Positions 42,959-51,877 are shown, counted from the first letter of the stretch. The stretch: DNA of 64,000 nt from Jeotgalibacillus soli (GCF_000829435.1 NZ_JXRP01000006.1:248001-312000), one strand, 5' to 3'. The notes: generated by a model from the letters alone, not told the origin. Numbers and translations: made by a program.

Positions 42959-42967
42959 TTTGAATGT

Positions 42968-43003
42968 AAAACCCCACGTGATACCATTTATCATGTGGGG
43001 TTT
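42968..43003. terminator. Bidirectional terminator between the sugar ABC operon and cstB
   Basis: AAACCCCACGTGA pairs with TCATGTGGGGTTT with one wobble, flanked by T-rich sequence on the plus strand and usable on the minus strand. Confidence 0.85.
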
Positions 43004-43025
43004 GCTATTTTAACGACCTGAACCC

Positions 43026-43163
43026 TTATCCAGCGATACGCATCCATTCCATCACTATCAGAAAGATACCGGTTAAAAAGAGACCAATTCCTCCAACACA
43101 GATGGAAGACTTGGGTGAACAGGATGGACGATTTCTGCAGAACATGCGATTTTTCTTTCTCAT
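43026..43163 (-). CDS. Small membrane peptide coupled to cstB
   Basis: A 45-codon frame starts one base after the cstB stop codon (TGATATG), which fits translational coupling. It has a basic Cys-rich start (RKKNRMFCRNRPSCSPK) and one hydrophobic segment (GGIGLFLTGIFLIVMEWM). The ribosome site is weak, and I do not recognise the family. Read-through by coupled translation is plausible; chance coding is possible. Confidence 0.4.
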   Translation of the reverse strand: MRKKNRMFCRNRPSCSPKSSICVGGIGLFLTGIFLIVMEWMRIAG

Positions 43164-43164
43164 A

Positions 43165-44577
43165 TCAACTCGTAACGACTTCATTTGAACGATCTCTTAC
43201 CCATGCGTTGAAACCGCCGGCAAGGTGTTTTACGTTCTTAAAGCCTAAGGATAGCATAACGCTTGCCGCAATGGCTGATCTGGCGCCGGATTGACAGTGA
43301 ATCAACAAAGGCTTGTTCGGGTCAAGCGTTGATCCTTCCTTGCGCAGGTGACCGAGCATTTTATGATCAGTACCAGCAATGCGTCCGCCTTGCCATTCTG
43401 AATCATTTCTTACATCGATGATTTGCACGTCTGTATTTTCCTTTAATTCGGCAAACTCTTCGGTTGTGAGCGTTTCATAGCTTACAACAGCAGCCTCTTG
43501 TATGATGGCAGGGTCCGCAAGCTTCACGACACGATCCAGATGAATCGAGCGAAGAGCAATTAGCGCTTCTTCTGCTTGTTCAGGCTTTACAATAAGCGTT
43601 ATATCTTCATCGTAATTGATTAGCCATCCTGCCCAATTCGGCAATATTTTGCCAAATGGAATGTTTATGGAGCCGGGAATTAATCCGTTTTCTGTTTCAT
43701 GTGAAGGGCGTGTATCGAGTATGATATTTCCTTTTCTTTCACTCCATACTTCAAGTGCAACAGCATCTGTTTCCCATACAATCGGTTCGTCCTTGATAAG
43801 ATCAGGACCCATGTTGTTTACTTTTTTCATTTGGGCAAAATAGGAAGGTGCTTCAGGCTGATCCTTTAAAAGCTCGGTAACAAATCCTTCTTCGTTTTCA
43901 ATGCTCATTGCCCAGTTAAACCTTTTTTCGTAGCCGACGGTGGACTGTGGAACCGCTCCTAGTGATTTACCGCATGCACTGCCTGCACCATGACCGGGCC
44001 AGACCGTGAGATAATCAGGTAATTCTTTAAAGCGTTTAAGAGAATGGAACATTTGGTGAGCGCCAGCTTTTGCACTGCCAATTGCTCCAGCGGATTTCTC
44101 AAGTAAATCGGGACGGCCGATATCCCCAACAAAGACAAAATCACCTGTGAAGATTCCCATGGGATCTGTAGCGCCGCCGCCTAGATCTGTAACAATATAG
44201 GAGATGCTTTCCGGTGTGTGGCCAGGAGTATGCATCACATCAAAGCGTATATTTCCGATGTTGAATAGAGAACCGTCTTTTACCAATACAGCTTTAAGAC
44301 CATCTGTATATTGATATTTCCAATTCTCATCTCCCTCATCAGAAAGATAGAGCGTTGAGCCGTATTCAACAGCCAACTGTCTGGCACCTGATGCAAAGTC
44401 AGCATGGATGTGAGTTTCCGCCGCAGCTGTAATCATCAGTCCTTCTTTTCGAGCTTCTTGTACGATTGTCTTTACGTTTCGGGGGGGATCAATAATGATC
44501 GCTTCCCCAGTACGTTGACATCCGACTAAATATGCATATTGAGCGAGCTTTTCATCAAAAAATGTGCGTAATAACAT
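43165..44577 (-). CDS. cstB: CstB-like persulfide dioxygenase-rhodanese fusion
   Basis: The 470-residue protein has an N-terminal metallo-beta-lactamase fold of the ETHE1/persulfide dioxygenase type (ETHIHADFASGARQL, HTPGHTPESISY, FTGDFVFVGDIGRPDL, WPGHGAGSACGKS). Two rhodanese domains follow. The first (about 270-370) lacks an obvious catalytic Cys loop; the second has the loop CQSGARSAI. This layout is that of staphylococcal CstB, which oxidises persulfide and releases thiosulfate or sulfite in sulfide detoxification. A CsoR/CstR-type palindrome lies upstream. No cstR gene is in the window. Confidence 0.88.
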   Translation of the reverse strand: MLLRTFFDEKLAQYAYLVGCQRTGEAIIIDPPRNVKTIVQEARKEGLMITAAAETHIHADFASGARQLAVEYGSTLYLSDEGDENWKYQYTDGLKAVLVKDGSLFNIGNIRFDVMHTPGHTPESISYIVTDLGGGATDPMGIFTGDFVFVGDIGRPDLLEKSAGAIGSAKAGAHQMFHSLKRFKELPDYLTVWPGHGAGSACGKSLGAVPQSTVGYEKRFNWAMSIENEEGFVTELLKDQPEAPSYFAQMKKVNNMGPDLIKDEPIVWETDAVALEVWSERKGNIILDTRPSHETENGLIPGSINIPFGKILPNWAGWLINYDEDITLIVKPEQAEEALIALRSIHLDRVVKLADPAIIQEAAVVSYETLTTEEFAELKENTDVQIIDVRNDSEWQGGRIAGTDHKMLGHLRKEGSTLDPNKPLLIHCQSGARSAIAASVMLSLGFKNVKHLAGGFNAWVRDRSNEVVTS

Positions 44578-44606
44578 AATAATGCCTCCGTCTTTTTCTT
44601 GGATTT

Positions 44607-44622
44607 ATACCCCTATAGGTAT
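44607..44622. promoter_or_regulatory. Candidate CstR/CsoR-type operator of cstB
   Basis: ATACCCCTATAGGTAT has ATACC and GGTAT arms around a C/G-rich centre, the style of sites bound by CsoR family persulfide sensors. It lies 30 bases before the cstB start. Confidence 0.5.
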
Positions 44623-44691
44623 ATCTGTATAATTATTTAATCATCCTCATTCATATTTTGCAAATGACATGCACAAAATAAAGCAATTATA

Positions 44692-44720
44692 TTTACATTT
44701 AAAATGATTAGTCGTACAAT
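44692..44720 (+). promoter_or_regulatory. SigA promoter of the cystine-type ABC operon
   Basis: TTTACA and TACAAT are 17 bases apart, about 44 bases before the start codon. Confidence 0.6.
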
Positions 44721-44763
44721 CACTATGGTGGTAATTAATCCTATAAGAATAGGTGGTATTAAG

Positions 44764-45570
44764 ATGAAAAAAATGATGAGTTTAGTAACGGTAGGTCTTG
44801 TTGCACTTCTTGCAGCATGCGGAAATTCTGATGATACAGCTACAAATACAACAGAAAACAGCACAGGGAATCTTTTAGAGGAGGTTCAAACGGCTGGGAA
44901 AATTGTTGTAGGAACAGAGGGCACCTATGCACCGTTTACGTTCCATGATGAGACTGGTACATTGACTGGCTATGATGTTGAAGTGATGAACGAAGTAGCA
45001 AAACGTATGGGTGTTGAAGTTGAATACTTGGAAACACAATGGGATGCAATGTTTGAAGGGTTGAATTCCTCCCGCTTTGATGTCATTGCGAATCAGGTTG
45101 GTGTAAATGATGAAAGAAAAGAGACGTATGACTTCTCGGAACCATATACAGTTTCAGGGGCAGTTGTGGTTGTACCGGAAGAAAATACAGAAATCTCTTC
45201 CTTTGAAGATATAAGTGGATTGAAATCAGCGCAGTCCTTAACAAGTAACTTTGCGGAATTAGCAAAAGAATACGATGCAGAGCTTGTTGGCGTGGAAGGT
45301 TTAGCGCAAGCAATTGAACTGATTAAAGCAGGGCGTTCTGATGTTACTGTTAATGATAAGCTTGCCATTCTTGACTTTATGAACCAACAGCCAGATGCAG
45401 GAATTAAAATTGCTGCAGAAGCAAGTGATATATCTGAAAGTGCTTTTATGTTCAGACAAGGAAATGAAGAGCTTGTAGAAGAATTTAATAAGCATCTTGC
45501 TGATATGAAAGAAGACGGTACATTAACTGAGATTTCAGAGAAATGGTTTGGCGAAGATGTTTCTCAATAA
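44764..45570 (+). CDS. tcyA: Amino-acid ABC transporter binding lipoprotein, cystine type
   Basis: The 268-residue lipoprotein has an LLAAC lipobox with acylated Cys19. The family 3 solute-binding pattern follows ([49 protein letters not shown]). Similarity is strongest to cystine-binding TcyA and FliY proteins. The start at 44764 follows AGGTGG. It is the first gene of an importer operon divergent from the persulfide dioxygenase gene, which supports a sulfur substrate; other polar amino acids are possible. Confidence 0.82.
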   Translation: MKKMMSLVTVGLVALLAACGNSDDTATNTTENSTGNLLEEVQTAGKIVVGTEGTYAPFTFHDETGTLTGYDVEVMNEVAKRMGVEVEYLETQWDAMFEGLNSSRFDVIANQVGVNDERKETYDFSEPYTVSGAVVVVPEENTEISSFEDISGLKSAQSLTSNFAELAKEYDAELVGVEGLAQAIELIKAGRSDVTVNDKLAILDFMNQQPDAGIKIAAEASDISESAFMFRQGNEELVEEFNKHLADMKEDGTLTEISEKWFGEDVSQ

Positions 45571-45571
45571 T

Positions 45572-46258
45572 ATGATTATAGCAACAGCAGGTGGAGTGAG
45601 CGACTGGGACAATATCCTGTCATCGCTTTGGCCGATGATTCAAGGCGGAATCCAATATACGATTCCGCTTACGTTATTTTCTTTTGTCTTTGGGCTTATA
45701 CTTGCATTATTGACGGCTTTAGCTCGTTTGTCATCCAGCCGTATTTTGATCGGCAGTGCTAGAGTTTATGTATCAGCGATTCGTGGAACCCCTTTACTTG
45801 TTCAACTGTTTATTATTTTCTTTGGTCTTCCTAATATTGGAATTGTTCTTGATCCATTTCCAAGCGCGATTATTGCTTTCTCCTTAAATGTTGGAGCCTA
45901 TTCATCTGAAATTATTCGTGCTTCCATTTTGTCCATTCCGAAGGGGCAATGGGAAGCAGGCTATGCGATCGGAATGACGTCAAGACAAGCATTAACAAGA
46001 ATTATTTTGCCGCAGGCGAGCAGAGTATCCATTCCCCCATTATCCAATACGTTTATTAGTCTGGTTAAGGATACATCGCTTGCATCGCTCATTCTTGTAA
46101 CCGAGCTGTTTAGAAAGGCTCAGGAAATCGCAGCACGGACGTACAATTTTCTGGAGCTTTACGTAACTGCAGCCATTCTTTATTGGATTATTTGTTTCAT
46201 TCTATCGATTATTCAAGATCGCATCGAAAAAAGACTGGATCGCTATATTGCAAAGTAA
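45572..46258 (+). CDS. tcyB: Amino-acid ABC transporter permease, cystine type
   Basis: The protein (228 aa) has about five membrane helices and the polar amino acid permease motif ([18 protein letters not shown]) and EAA-type loop ([24 protein letters not shown]). The likely start is the ATG at 45572, two bases past the stop of the binding-protein gene; ATGs further up lie inside that gene. Coupled translation is implied since no strong ribosome site is seen. Confidence 0.88.
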   Translation: MIIATAGGVSDWDNILSSLWPMIQGGIQYTIPLTLFSFVFGLILALLTALARLSSSRILIGSARVYVSAIRGTPLLVQLFIIFFGLPNIGIVLDPFPSAIIAFSLNVGAYSSEIIRASILSIPKGQWEAGYAIGMTSRQALTRIILPQASRVSIPPLSNTFISLVKDTSLASLILVTELFRKAQEIAARTYNFLELYVTAAILYWIICFILSIIQDRIEKRLDRYIAK

Positions 46259-46272
46259 GGAGGGGGATGCAA

Positions 46273-47022
46273 ATGTTATTATCAGTTAAAGGGCTGCACA
46301 AATCATTTGGTGACCTGGAAGTGTTAAAGGGAATTGATGTGGAGATCGAAAAGGGAAGCGTGCTTGCTATTATCGGGCCCTCAGGATCAGGCAAAACGAC
46401 TCTTCTTCGCTGTCTGAATGCACTCGAGATGCCCAATAGCGGGACATTTGAATTCCATGACGGTTTCTCTCTTGATTTTGATAAGAAGCTTTCGAAAAAG
46501 GAACTCTTAACCCTGCGCCGCAAATCTGGAATGGTCTTTCAGTCATACAATCTTTTTCCTCATAAAACGGCTTTAGAAAACGTGATGGAAGGCCCTGTAA
46601 TTGTTCAAAAAAAGAACAAGGACCAGGTGCGTCAATCCGCTTTGAATTTATTTGAAAAAGTAGGGCTGGCAGATAAAGTTGATCTCTATCCACACCAGCT
46701 TTCAGGAGGACAGCAGCAGCGAGTCGGAATTGCGCGTGCTCTTGCGATTGAGCCTGAACTGATGCTGTTTGACGAACCGACCTCTGCACTTGATCCAGAG
46801 CTTGTTGGGGAAGTACTGCAGGTTATTCGAGATCTTGCAAAAGAAGGGTGGACGATCGCTATCGTTACGCATGAACTAAAGTTTGCAGAACAGGTTGCGG
46901 ACCAGGTGCTGTTTTTTGATGGCGGACATATTATTGAGCAGGGACCGCCTTTGGAGATTTTAAAGAATCCAAAAGAACAGCGAACGAAGCAATTCTTAAA
47001 TCGCATTTTGAATCCGTCTTAA
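46273..47022 (+). CDS. tcyC: Amino-acid ABC transporter ATPase, cystine type
   Basis: The protein (249 aa) has Walker [10 protein letters not shown], signature [15 protein letters not shown], Walker [13 protein letters not shown] and the His switch VTHELKFA. The start at 46273 has AAGGAGG eight bases upstream; ATG 46267 is too close to it. It completes a three-gene importer with the binding protein and permease. Confidence 0.92.
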   Translation: MLLSVKGLHKSFGDLEVLKGIDVEIEKGSVLAIIGPSGSGKTTLLRCLNALEMPNSGTFEFHDGFSLDFDKKLSKKELLTLRRKSGMVFQSYNLFPHKTALENVMEGPVIVQKKNKDQVRQSALNLFEKVGLADKVDLYPHQLSGGQQQRVGIARALAIEPELMLFDEPTSALDPELVGEVLQVIRDLAKEGWTIAIVTHELKFAEQVADQVLFFDGGHIIEQGPPLEILKNPKEQRTKQFLNRILNPS

Positions 47023-47034
47023 TCAAAAGACTAC

Positions 47035-47121
47035 GTTAAAGATCATTGTTAATTATGGCACTATGTTGATTGGAGCGGAAGGCGAACGCCTGCAGTCGAA
47101 ATCAACAGGCAAGGTTAACAG
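47035..47121. repeat. Dispersed intergenic repeat, copy C (short form)
   Basis: GTTAAAGATCATTGTTAA, GCACTATGTTGATTGGAGC, GGAAGGCGAACGCCTGCAG and AAATCAACAGGC follow each other. The outer parts match copy B. The GC-rich internal hairpin of copies A, B and D is absent, so this looks like an internally deleted or minimal form. Confidence 0.7.
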
Positions 47122-47131
47122 AGTCAATCAA

Positions 47132-47165
47132 AAAAGCTGACATATAATGGTCAGCTTTTTTTTCG
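47132..47165 (+). terminator. Terminator of the cystine-type ABC operon
   Basis: AAAAGCTGAC pairs with GTCAGCTTTT across an 8-base loop and is followed by a run of T. Confidence 0.88.
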
Positions 47166-47225
47166 TGCAATTTTGTCTTTATTTTGTGACAATAGAAAAA
47201 TAGATTGTAAAAAGGAGAGGGTTTT

Positions 47226-48017
47226 ATGCCAAAGGCTATTTTTTTTGACTTAGATGATACATTGCTGTGGGATAAAAAGAGTATTGCATTAGCGTTTCAC
47301 TATACATGCAAAGAAGCAGAGAAGGAATTTGGGGTTGCAGCTGAGGATTTAGAAGCAGCTGTACGGAGAATTGCGCCAATTCTTTATGCTGAGCTGTCCA
47401 CTTACTCTTTTACACAGTCAATCGGCATTAATCCGTTTGAAGGTCTATGGGGAGAATTTGGTGATCCCATTCACCATCAATTCAGGGAGATGGGTAAGCT
47501 GATTCCAGCCTATAGAAAAAAAGCATGGACAGAGGGGCTAAAAGCTCTTGGAATAGAGAATCCTGAAGCAGGTGAAAAGCTAAGCGAGCGCTTTAGAGAG
47601 CATCGGAGAGAGCAGCCGGTTTTGTATGAAGAAACATATGAGGTTCTCGAAGCATTGAAGAAGAAATCCATTCGACTGCTGTTATTAACCAACGGTGCTC
47701 CCTCGCTTCAGCTAGAAAAACTGGCGATCACCAAAGAACTTGTACCTTACTTTGAACATATTGTGATTTCCGGCAACGTGGGTGTTGGTAAGCCTTCCAC
47801 TCCTGTATTCGGACATGCGCTGCGGTTAATGGAATTGAGTCCTGAAGACGTATGGATGGTTGGAGACAATAAGAAGACGGATATTATGGGCGCCAATCGC
47901 ATTGGGATGAAGAGTATTTGGATTCAGCATGACGGCTCTGTAGGAACTGGAAGCCCTGATGAAGGTAAAGAGGATGTAAAAGTGAAAAGGCTGAGAGAGG
48001 TCTTAGAACTTCTATAG
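47226..48017 (+). CDS. HAD superfamily hydrolase
   Basis: The 263-residue protein shows all HAD motifs: FFDLDDTLLW (nucleophile Asp8), LLTNGAPSLQ, VGKPSTPVF (Lys) and MVGDNKKTDIMGA. A long helical cap lies after motif 1 (HYTCKEAEKEFGVAAEDLEAAV). It resembles YsaA-type phosphatases of Bacilli. The substrate is unknown. AAGGAGAGG precedes the ATG, and it is monocistronic. Confidence 0.85.
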   Translation: MPKAIFFDLDDTLLWDKKSIALAFHYTCKEAEKEFGVAAEDLEAAVRRIAPILYAELSTYSFTQSIGINPFEGLWGEFGDPIHHQFREMGKLIPAYRKKAWTEGLKALGIENPEAGEKLSERFREHRREQPVLYEETYEVLEALKKKSIRLLLLTNGAPSLQLEKLAITKELVPYFEHIVISGNVGVGKPSTPVFGHALRLMELSPEDVWMVGDNKKTDIMGANRIGMKSIWIQHDGSVGTGSPDEGKEDVKVKRLREVLELL

Positions 48018-48113
48018 AGCAGCATGTATAGGAGAAATTCTGAACCGTTATGCTGTCTAATTGGTTTGATAAAGGCTTTAAACAATAAATAATTATTGTT
48101 TTTGTGAATTTAT

Positions 48114-48139
48114 TGAAACAAAAAAGTGTTTCTTACGTA
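48114..48139 (+). promoter_or_regulatory. SigW-type promoter of the DUF4064 gene
   Basis: TGAAAC and CGTA are separated by exactly 16 bases, 48 bases before the start codon. Confidence 0.65.
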
Positions 48140-48186
48140 TATTAGGGGAATTGATAAATAGATTATTCATAAAAGGAGGCCTCTTC

Positions 48187-48639
48187 ATGAAAAGGACAGG
48201 AGAAATTGTTTTAGGTATTATCGGTATTGTTATTAATGTAATTATGATAGGTGGAGCAATTCTTTTAAATGTATTATTTCAAGATGAAGCTGTATTAAGT
48301 GAAGTGGAACGAGAGCTAAACAATGATCCAGATCTTGCTGCAGCTGGAATGGATGCAGCATTTATTATGGATGTAATGAGTTCACTTGGTTGGGGATTTG
48401 CTGCCATCGTAGCTGTAAGTACAATCTTAAGCATTATTTCCGTTGTTGTGCTCCGCGGCAACCGTAAACCGAAGCTTGCCGGTGGTCTATTCATCGGAAG
48501 TGCATTACTCGTTGGACTTGGTACACTGCTTTTCGGCTGGCTGCCAGCTCTATTATTCCTGATCGCTGGTATTATGTGTTTTGCAAGAAAGCCAAAGCAG
48601 GCTGATCCATTTGAAGATGAAGGTTTGCGCCCTTTATAA
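48187..48639 (+). CDS. DUF4064 membrane protein
   Basis: The 150-residue protein begins MKRTGEIVLGIIGIVINVIM, has four hydrophobic segments (about 8-30, 68-88, 100-115 and 118-133) with an acidic loop between the first two, and ends with a short acidic tail. The pattern fits DUF4064. AAGGAGG precedes the ATG at 48187. A SigW-type promoter upstream suggests induction by envelope stress. The role is unknown. Confidence 0.75.
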   Translation: MKRTGEIVLGIIGIVINVIMIGGAILLNVLFQDEAVLSEVERELNNDPDLAAAGMDAAFIMDVMSSLGWGFAAIVAVSTILSIISVVVLRGNRKPKLAGGLFIGSALLVGLGTLLFGWLPALLFLIAGIMCFARKPKQADPFEDEGLRPL

Positions 48640-48650
48640 TGAAAAATCAA

Positions 48651-48697
48651 AATCCGTAAAGAAGACTCAGTGAAGAGCTTCTTTACGGATTTTTTGT
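48651..48697 (+). terminator. Terminator after the DUF4064 gene
   Basis: AATCCGTAAAGAAG pairs perfectly with CTTCTTTACGGATT, followed by TTTTT. Confidence 0.88.
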
Positions 48698-49007
48698 TGA
48701 GCTCTTAATGATACAATTTCGGGCATGTTTTGCACAACACAATGTACCATTAAAAGTGTGTCATTGTAGCAACAGGCCTGTCAAGCTCTTAGGGATTCAT
48801 ATCTATATATTGATCTGCATAACTGGTAAAGGGATTACGTCTATACCGAAGAAAAAATATATGTAAACCAATCCGAATTATCTATAAAAAGAAAAACCTG
48901 AAGCCGTATAATCCGAATTCCTTCATTGCTTGACATGTACGAAAAGTTTGGAGAAATGATCTTAAAATATAAGAGGAATTTCTGATTTTGAGAATGCGGA
49001 CATCATT
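48698..49007. other. Intergenic region with no recognised content
   Basis: I see no gene, repeat or clear structure between the DUF4064 terminator and the SigB-type promoter. Several short hydrophobic frames are chance. Confidence 0.4.
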
Positions 49008-49032
49008 GTTTTAGAGGGATAAAAAGGGGTAA
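49008..49032 (+). promoter_or_regulatory. SigB-type promoter of the general-stress gene
   Basis: GTTTTA and GGGTAA are separated by 13 bases, matching GTTTAA-N13-15-GGGWAW. The start codon lies 37 bases further on. The gene class (GS26-like) is SigB-dependent in B. subtilis. Confidence 0.6.
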
Positions 49033-49068
49033 ACAAGGGAATAAAGACAACAAAGGGAGTTGAAAAAA

Positions 49069-49491
49069 ATGAGTCAAAATGAACTAAAGAAACAGATAGT
49101 AGAGGTGTTGGAAAGAAATAAAATTGGTACGCTGGCAACGGTGAAGAATGGTAAACCTCATTCGCGTTATATGACGTTTTATAACGAGGATTTGATCCTT
49201 TATTCACCTACAAGCAGTGAGACGCACAAAGCAGAGGAGATCGATGAGAATCCTTTTGTTCATATATTGCTTGGCTACGGCGGTGAAGGGTATGGAGACT
49301 CTTACGTGGAGATTGAAGGCACAGCTGTTGTTCGACAATCAGATGAGTTAAAGGAGCAGGTATGGAAGGATCGTTTTTCTACATGGTTTGATGGTCCGCA
49401 TGATCCCGTTTATGTTGTGCTGGAAATTGAACCAACAGCTATACGATTAATGAATAGTGAAGAAGATCCACAAGTACTCCAATTGGACTAA
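49069..49491 (+). CDS. Pyridoxamine 5'-phosphate oxidase-like flavin-binding protein (general stress GS26 type)
   Basis: The 140-residue protein has the split-barrel pattern IGTLATVKNGKPHSRYMTFY near its start and YVEIEGTAVVRQSDELKEQVW later, as in general stress protein 26. Such proteins bind FMN or related cofactors; the reaction is usually unknown. The start at 49069 follows AAGGGAG. The upstream promoter looks SigB-dependent. Confidence 0.8.
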   Translation: MSQNELKKQIVEVLERNKIGTLATVKNGKPHSRYMTFYNEDLILYSPTSSETHKAEEIDENPFVHILLGYGGEGYGDSYVEIEGTAVVRQSDELKEQVWKDRFSTWFDGPHDPVYVVLEIEPTAIRLMNSEEDPQVLQLD

Positions 49492-49498
49492 TCACAGG

Positions 49499-49529
49499 CG
49501 CTTTATCGATGTTTTCTTTCGATAGAGCG
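49499..49529. terminator. Terminator after the GS26-like gene
   Basis: CGCTTTATCGA pairs with TCGATAGAGCG and is followed by TTCTTCTTTTT on the plus strand. It overlaps the 3' end of a small minus-strand gene. Confidence 0.75.
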
Positions 49530-49670
49530 TTCTTCTTTTTCATCAGGTGGTAATGCAGACCTTTTACTATTCTTCAGCAAAAGAGCGACGCAAAACGTGA
49601 TAAAAAGGACCACTGCTATTCCAGCCCAAACAAAAAGATCAAAAAGAATGTTCAGAAAATCCTCCATCAT
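49503..49670 (-). CDS. Small putative membrane protein
   Basis: A 55-codon frame has a GAGGGG ribosome site seven bases before the first of two ATGs. It encodes one membrane helix (LNILFDLFVWAGIAVVLFITFCVALLL) followed by a charged tail (KRSALPPDEKEERSIERKHR). Helix then polar tail is typical of real small membrane proteins. No family is recognised. Confidence 0.55.
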   Translation of the reverse strand: MMEDFLNILFDLFVWAGIAVVLFITFCVALLLKNSKRSALPPDEKEERSIERKHR

Positions 49671-49770
49671 ACATTCCCCTCTCTCAAATAATATTTAACC
49701 AATAGATGAAAAATATAGTTGAACTCATTATAATGAAACTATTGATTGTTGAACAGGACGGTGTATTTAC

Positions 49771-50226
49771 ATGGAGTGGAAGCTAAAGCAGTTTGAGGAT
49801 TTAACAACCTATGAGCTATATCAAATTTTAAAAGAACGAAACGCTATTTTTGTTGTGGAGCAGCAATGTGCCTATCAGGAAATCGATGGATATGATCTGA
49901 AAAGCAGTCATCTCATTCTTGAAGATGAAGGAATGCTCGTTGCTTATGCACGGCTACTGCCTGCAGGAGTGAAATATGACATACCGTCAGTTGGGCGGGT
50001 TATTGTTAATCCGGCGTATCGAGGAAAAGGGATTGCACGAGACCTGATATCAAATGCAGTTGATATAATGGTAAAAGAGTGGCAGGTAACGGAGATTAAA
50101 CTCCAGGCTCAGACCTATTTACGTTCATTCTATCGATCCTTTGGCTTTGAAGAAACCTCGGAGGAATATTTAGATGATGGCATTCCACATGTGGATATGC
50201 TGATGAAGGTAATGTCAGAATCTTAA
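49771..50226 (+). CDS. GNAT acetyltransferase, ElaA family
   Basis: The 151-residue protein matches ElaA: ELYQILKERNAIFVVEQQCAYQEIDGYD at the start, then the acetyl-CoA loop VGRVIVNPAYRGKGIARDLI and LQAQTYLRSFYRSFGFEET. The acceptor of ElaA enzymes is unknown. It starts at an ATG shortly after GGACGG; the small gene downstream may share the transcript. Confidence 0.85.
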   Translation: MEWKLKQFEDLTTYELYQILKERNAIFVVEQQCAYQEIDGYDLKSSHLILEDEGMLVAYARLLPAGVKYDIPSVGRVIVNPAYRGKGIARDLISNAVDIMVKEWQVTEIKLQAQTYLRSFYRSFGFEETSEEYLDDGIPHVDMLMKVMSES

Positions 50227-50243
50227 CAAGGAAGTGATTTTTA

Positions 50244-50396
50244 ATGAATGGAAAAAGACTTGTTGTTTGGATGATTATCTTAATTATCATAATGGGAATT
50301 ATCATTTTCACGGTAATAAGCAACTTTGAACCGAAAAAAATGAATCAATCTTCAACCGATCTTTTACAGCTAGAGGTGTTTGAAAAAAGCACATAG
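50244..50396 (+). CDS. Small membrane protein downstream of elaA-like gene
   Basis: A 50-codon frame with AAGGAAGTG nine bases before the ATG encodes a helix (VVWMIILIIIMGIIIFTVI) and a short polar tail (FEPKKMNQSSTDLLQLEVF). It begins 18 bases after the ElaA-like gene, and a terminator follows, so the two form an operon. The family is not recognised. Confidence 0.6.
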   Translation: MNGKRLVVWMIILIIIMGIIIFTVISNFEPKKMNQSSTDLLQLEVFEKST

Positions 50397-50417
50397 GCTG
50401 CATAAAACCAAAGCTTT

Positions 50418-50455
50418 GATACTAGCACAACCCCTTTAGAATATGTGCTAGTATC
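50418..50455 (+). terminator. Terminator after the elaA-small protein operon
   Basis: GATACTAGCAC pairs perfectly with GTGCTAGTATC across 16 bases, followed by ATTGGTT. The T-tract is weak. Confidence 0.6.
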
Positions 50456-50496
50456 ATTGGTTCTAAGAAGGGTAACCAAATAGCATGGCAAGCAAG

Positions 50497-50685
50497 CTAT
50501 GCTAAAATTTCATAGTTATCATGAGAGACAACGGTGAAATTAGTCCCGTAATCTAGCAACAATGCATCTTCTTCCGTTATGCTTACGATCACAGAGCGTT
50601 CTAATATTTTCGTAACCTCTCCCGTGATTTCAAGCCCGTGACGAGTGAATCGTATAAATTGCCCTACATTGGCTGCTGTCATCAT
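50497..50685 (-). CDS. DUF2187 family protein (YkvS-like)
   Basis: The 62-residue beta-rich protein has the pattern VGQFIRFTRHGLEITGEVTKILERSVIVSI and a VVSHDNYEIL end, matching DUF2187. The protein is likely cytoplasmic, with an SH3-like fold inferred. The function is unknown. A GGGGTG box lies just before the two ATGs. Confidence 0.75.
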   Translation of the reverse strand: MMTAANVGQFIRFTRHGLEITGEVTKILERSVIVSITEEDALLLDYGTNFTVVSHDNYEILA

Positions 50686-50754
50686 AACACCCCATCTTTT
50701 CTAGAAAAAATTCGTCTATTGATTTTATATGACGTATTTCATCTGATTTCCCCT

Positions 50755-51877
50755 TTATAATTTGACTCCTTCAATATAAAACTGTTCTGGAGAGTGACGC
50801 AAATCAAATGGTGTTCCATTCCAAATGATGAAGTCAGCATCCTTCCCCGGTTCAATAGAGCCAACCTGATCGTCAATTCCAAGATGCTTTGCTGCATTTA
50901 GTGTGATTGCTTTGAACGCTTCTTGCTCTAGTAAGCCGTATTTCGCAGCTAGAATCACACTCGTCATTAAATGTTCAATACCTACAACCGGATGGTCCGT
51001 TGTAATCGAAATTGGCGCCCGCTTTATAAAGTGCAACGATTGTATGCCATCCTTTATCAGCAAATTTGACCTTTGAGCGGTATGACATAGAAACATGGAC
51101 ATCCGAGTGCTTAGAACTAAATTCTGCAGCATGCTGTCCTTCAGTACAGTGCTCGATCGAACAATGAATGTTAAATTCTTTTTTATTCTTAGGACAGTAA
51201 CAATATCATCTGCACGGTGCGCCTTTACACGAAGAGGGATGTCTCTTCTTAACACCTTTCCGATATTCTCCATCACTAAATTCCGATCGACTTGACCTTG
51301 TTCTCTTTTTGCTAAATACGCTTGAACTGAGATAAGCTGTTGTCTGGGAATCGCTGCTGTACCCATCCGAGTTGTTGGTATCTTGCCTTTTTCGCCATAG
51401 ACTCGTTTTGGTTTTTCACCTGTAGCCGCTTTAAGGTCAGAAGTCTCTTTTACTACCCTTTCATCCATGATAGAAGAGCGTGTCGTTTTTACGTTGACCA
51501 TTTCACCGCCTGCAACATTCGCACTTCATGATAGAATTTGAACCGTGGTGATTCCTGCACGGCCAGCATCCTCAAAGCCTTTTACACTTGAGGTTAATCC
51601 CGTCAATGATACGAGCCTATACTGTCATAGGATCACTTGTTTCATTAATGTCATGTCCAGGAGCGCCAACTCCTCCTGCATGAACGCCAAGATGTGTATG
51701 GGCGTTCAAGAGTCCAGGCGTCACAAATTTTCCAGTCACATCAATAACAGTGGCATTACTTGGAATCTTCAGATCTTTACTAATTTCATTAAATATACCA
51801 TTTTCTATTAAAATCGTCACTTTTTCAAATGATTTACCAGTCCCATCAAAGCCACTGACATTTGTTAAAGCAATCAT
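50755..51877 (-). pseudogene. Disrupted amidohydrolase
   Basis: The N-terminal part (to 51617) has the amidohydrolase start IALTNVSGFDGTGKSFEKV and metal site LLNAHTHLGVHAGG. The C-terminal part (from 51501) has ITTDHPVVGIEHL, AITLNAAKHLGI and EPGKDADFIIWNGTPFD. They are in different frames, and the joining region continues in another frame (SSVKGFEDAGRAGITTVQ) and meets a stop. A middle stretch near 51020-51170 also changes frame and back. With at least four lesions this is a pseudogene. The original was like imidazolonepropionase or related amidohydrolases. Confidence 0.85.

Noticed and set aside
44730-44760. A CymR box before the cystine-type importer
   Set aside because: AATCCTATAAGAATAGG is suggestive, but I do not recall the consensus well enough to support it.
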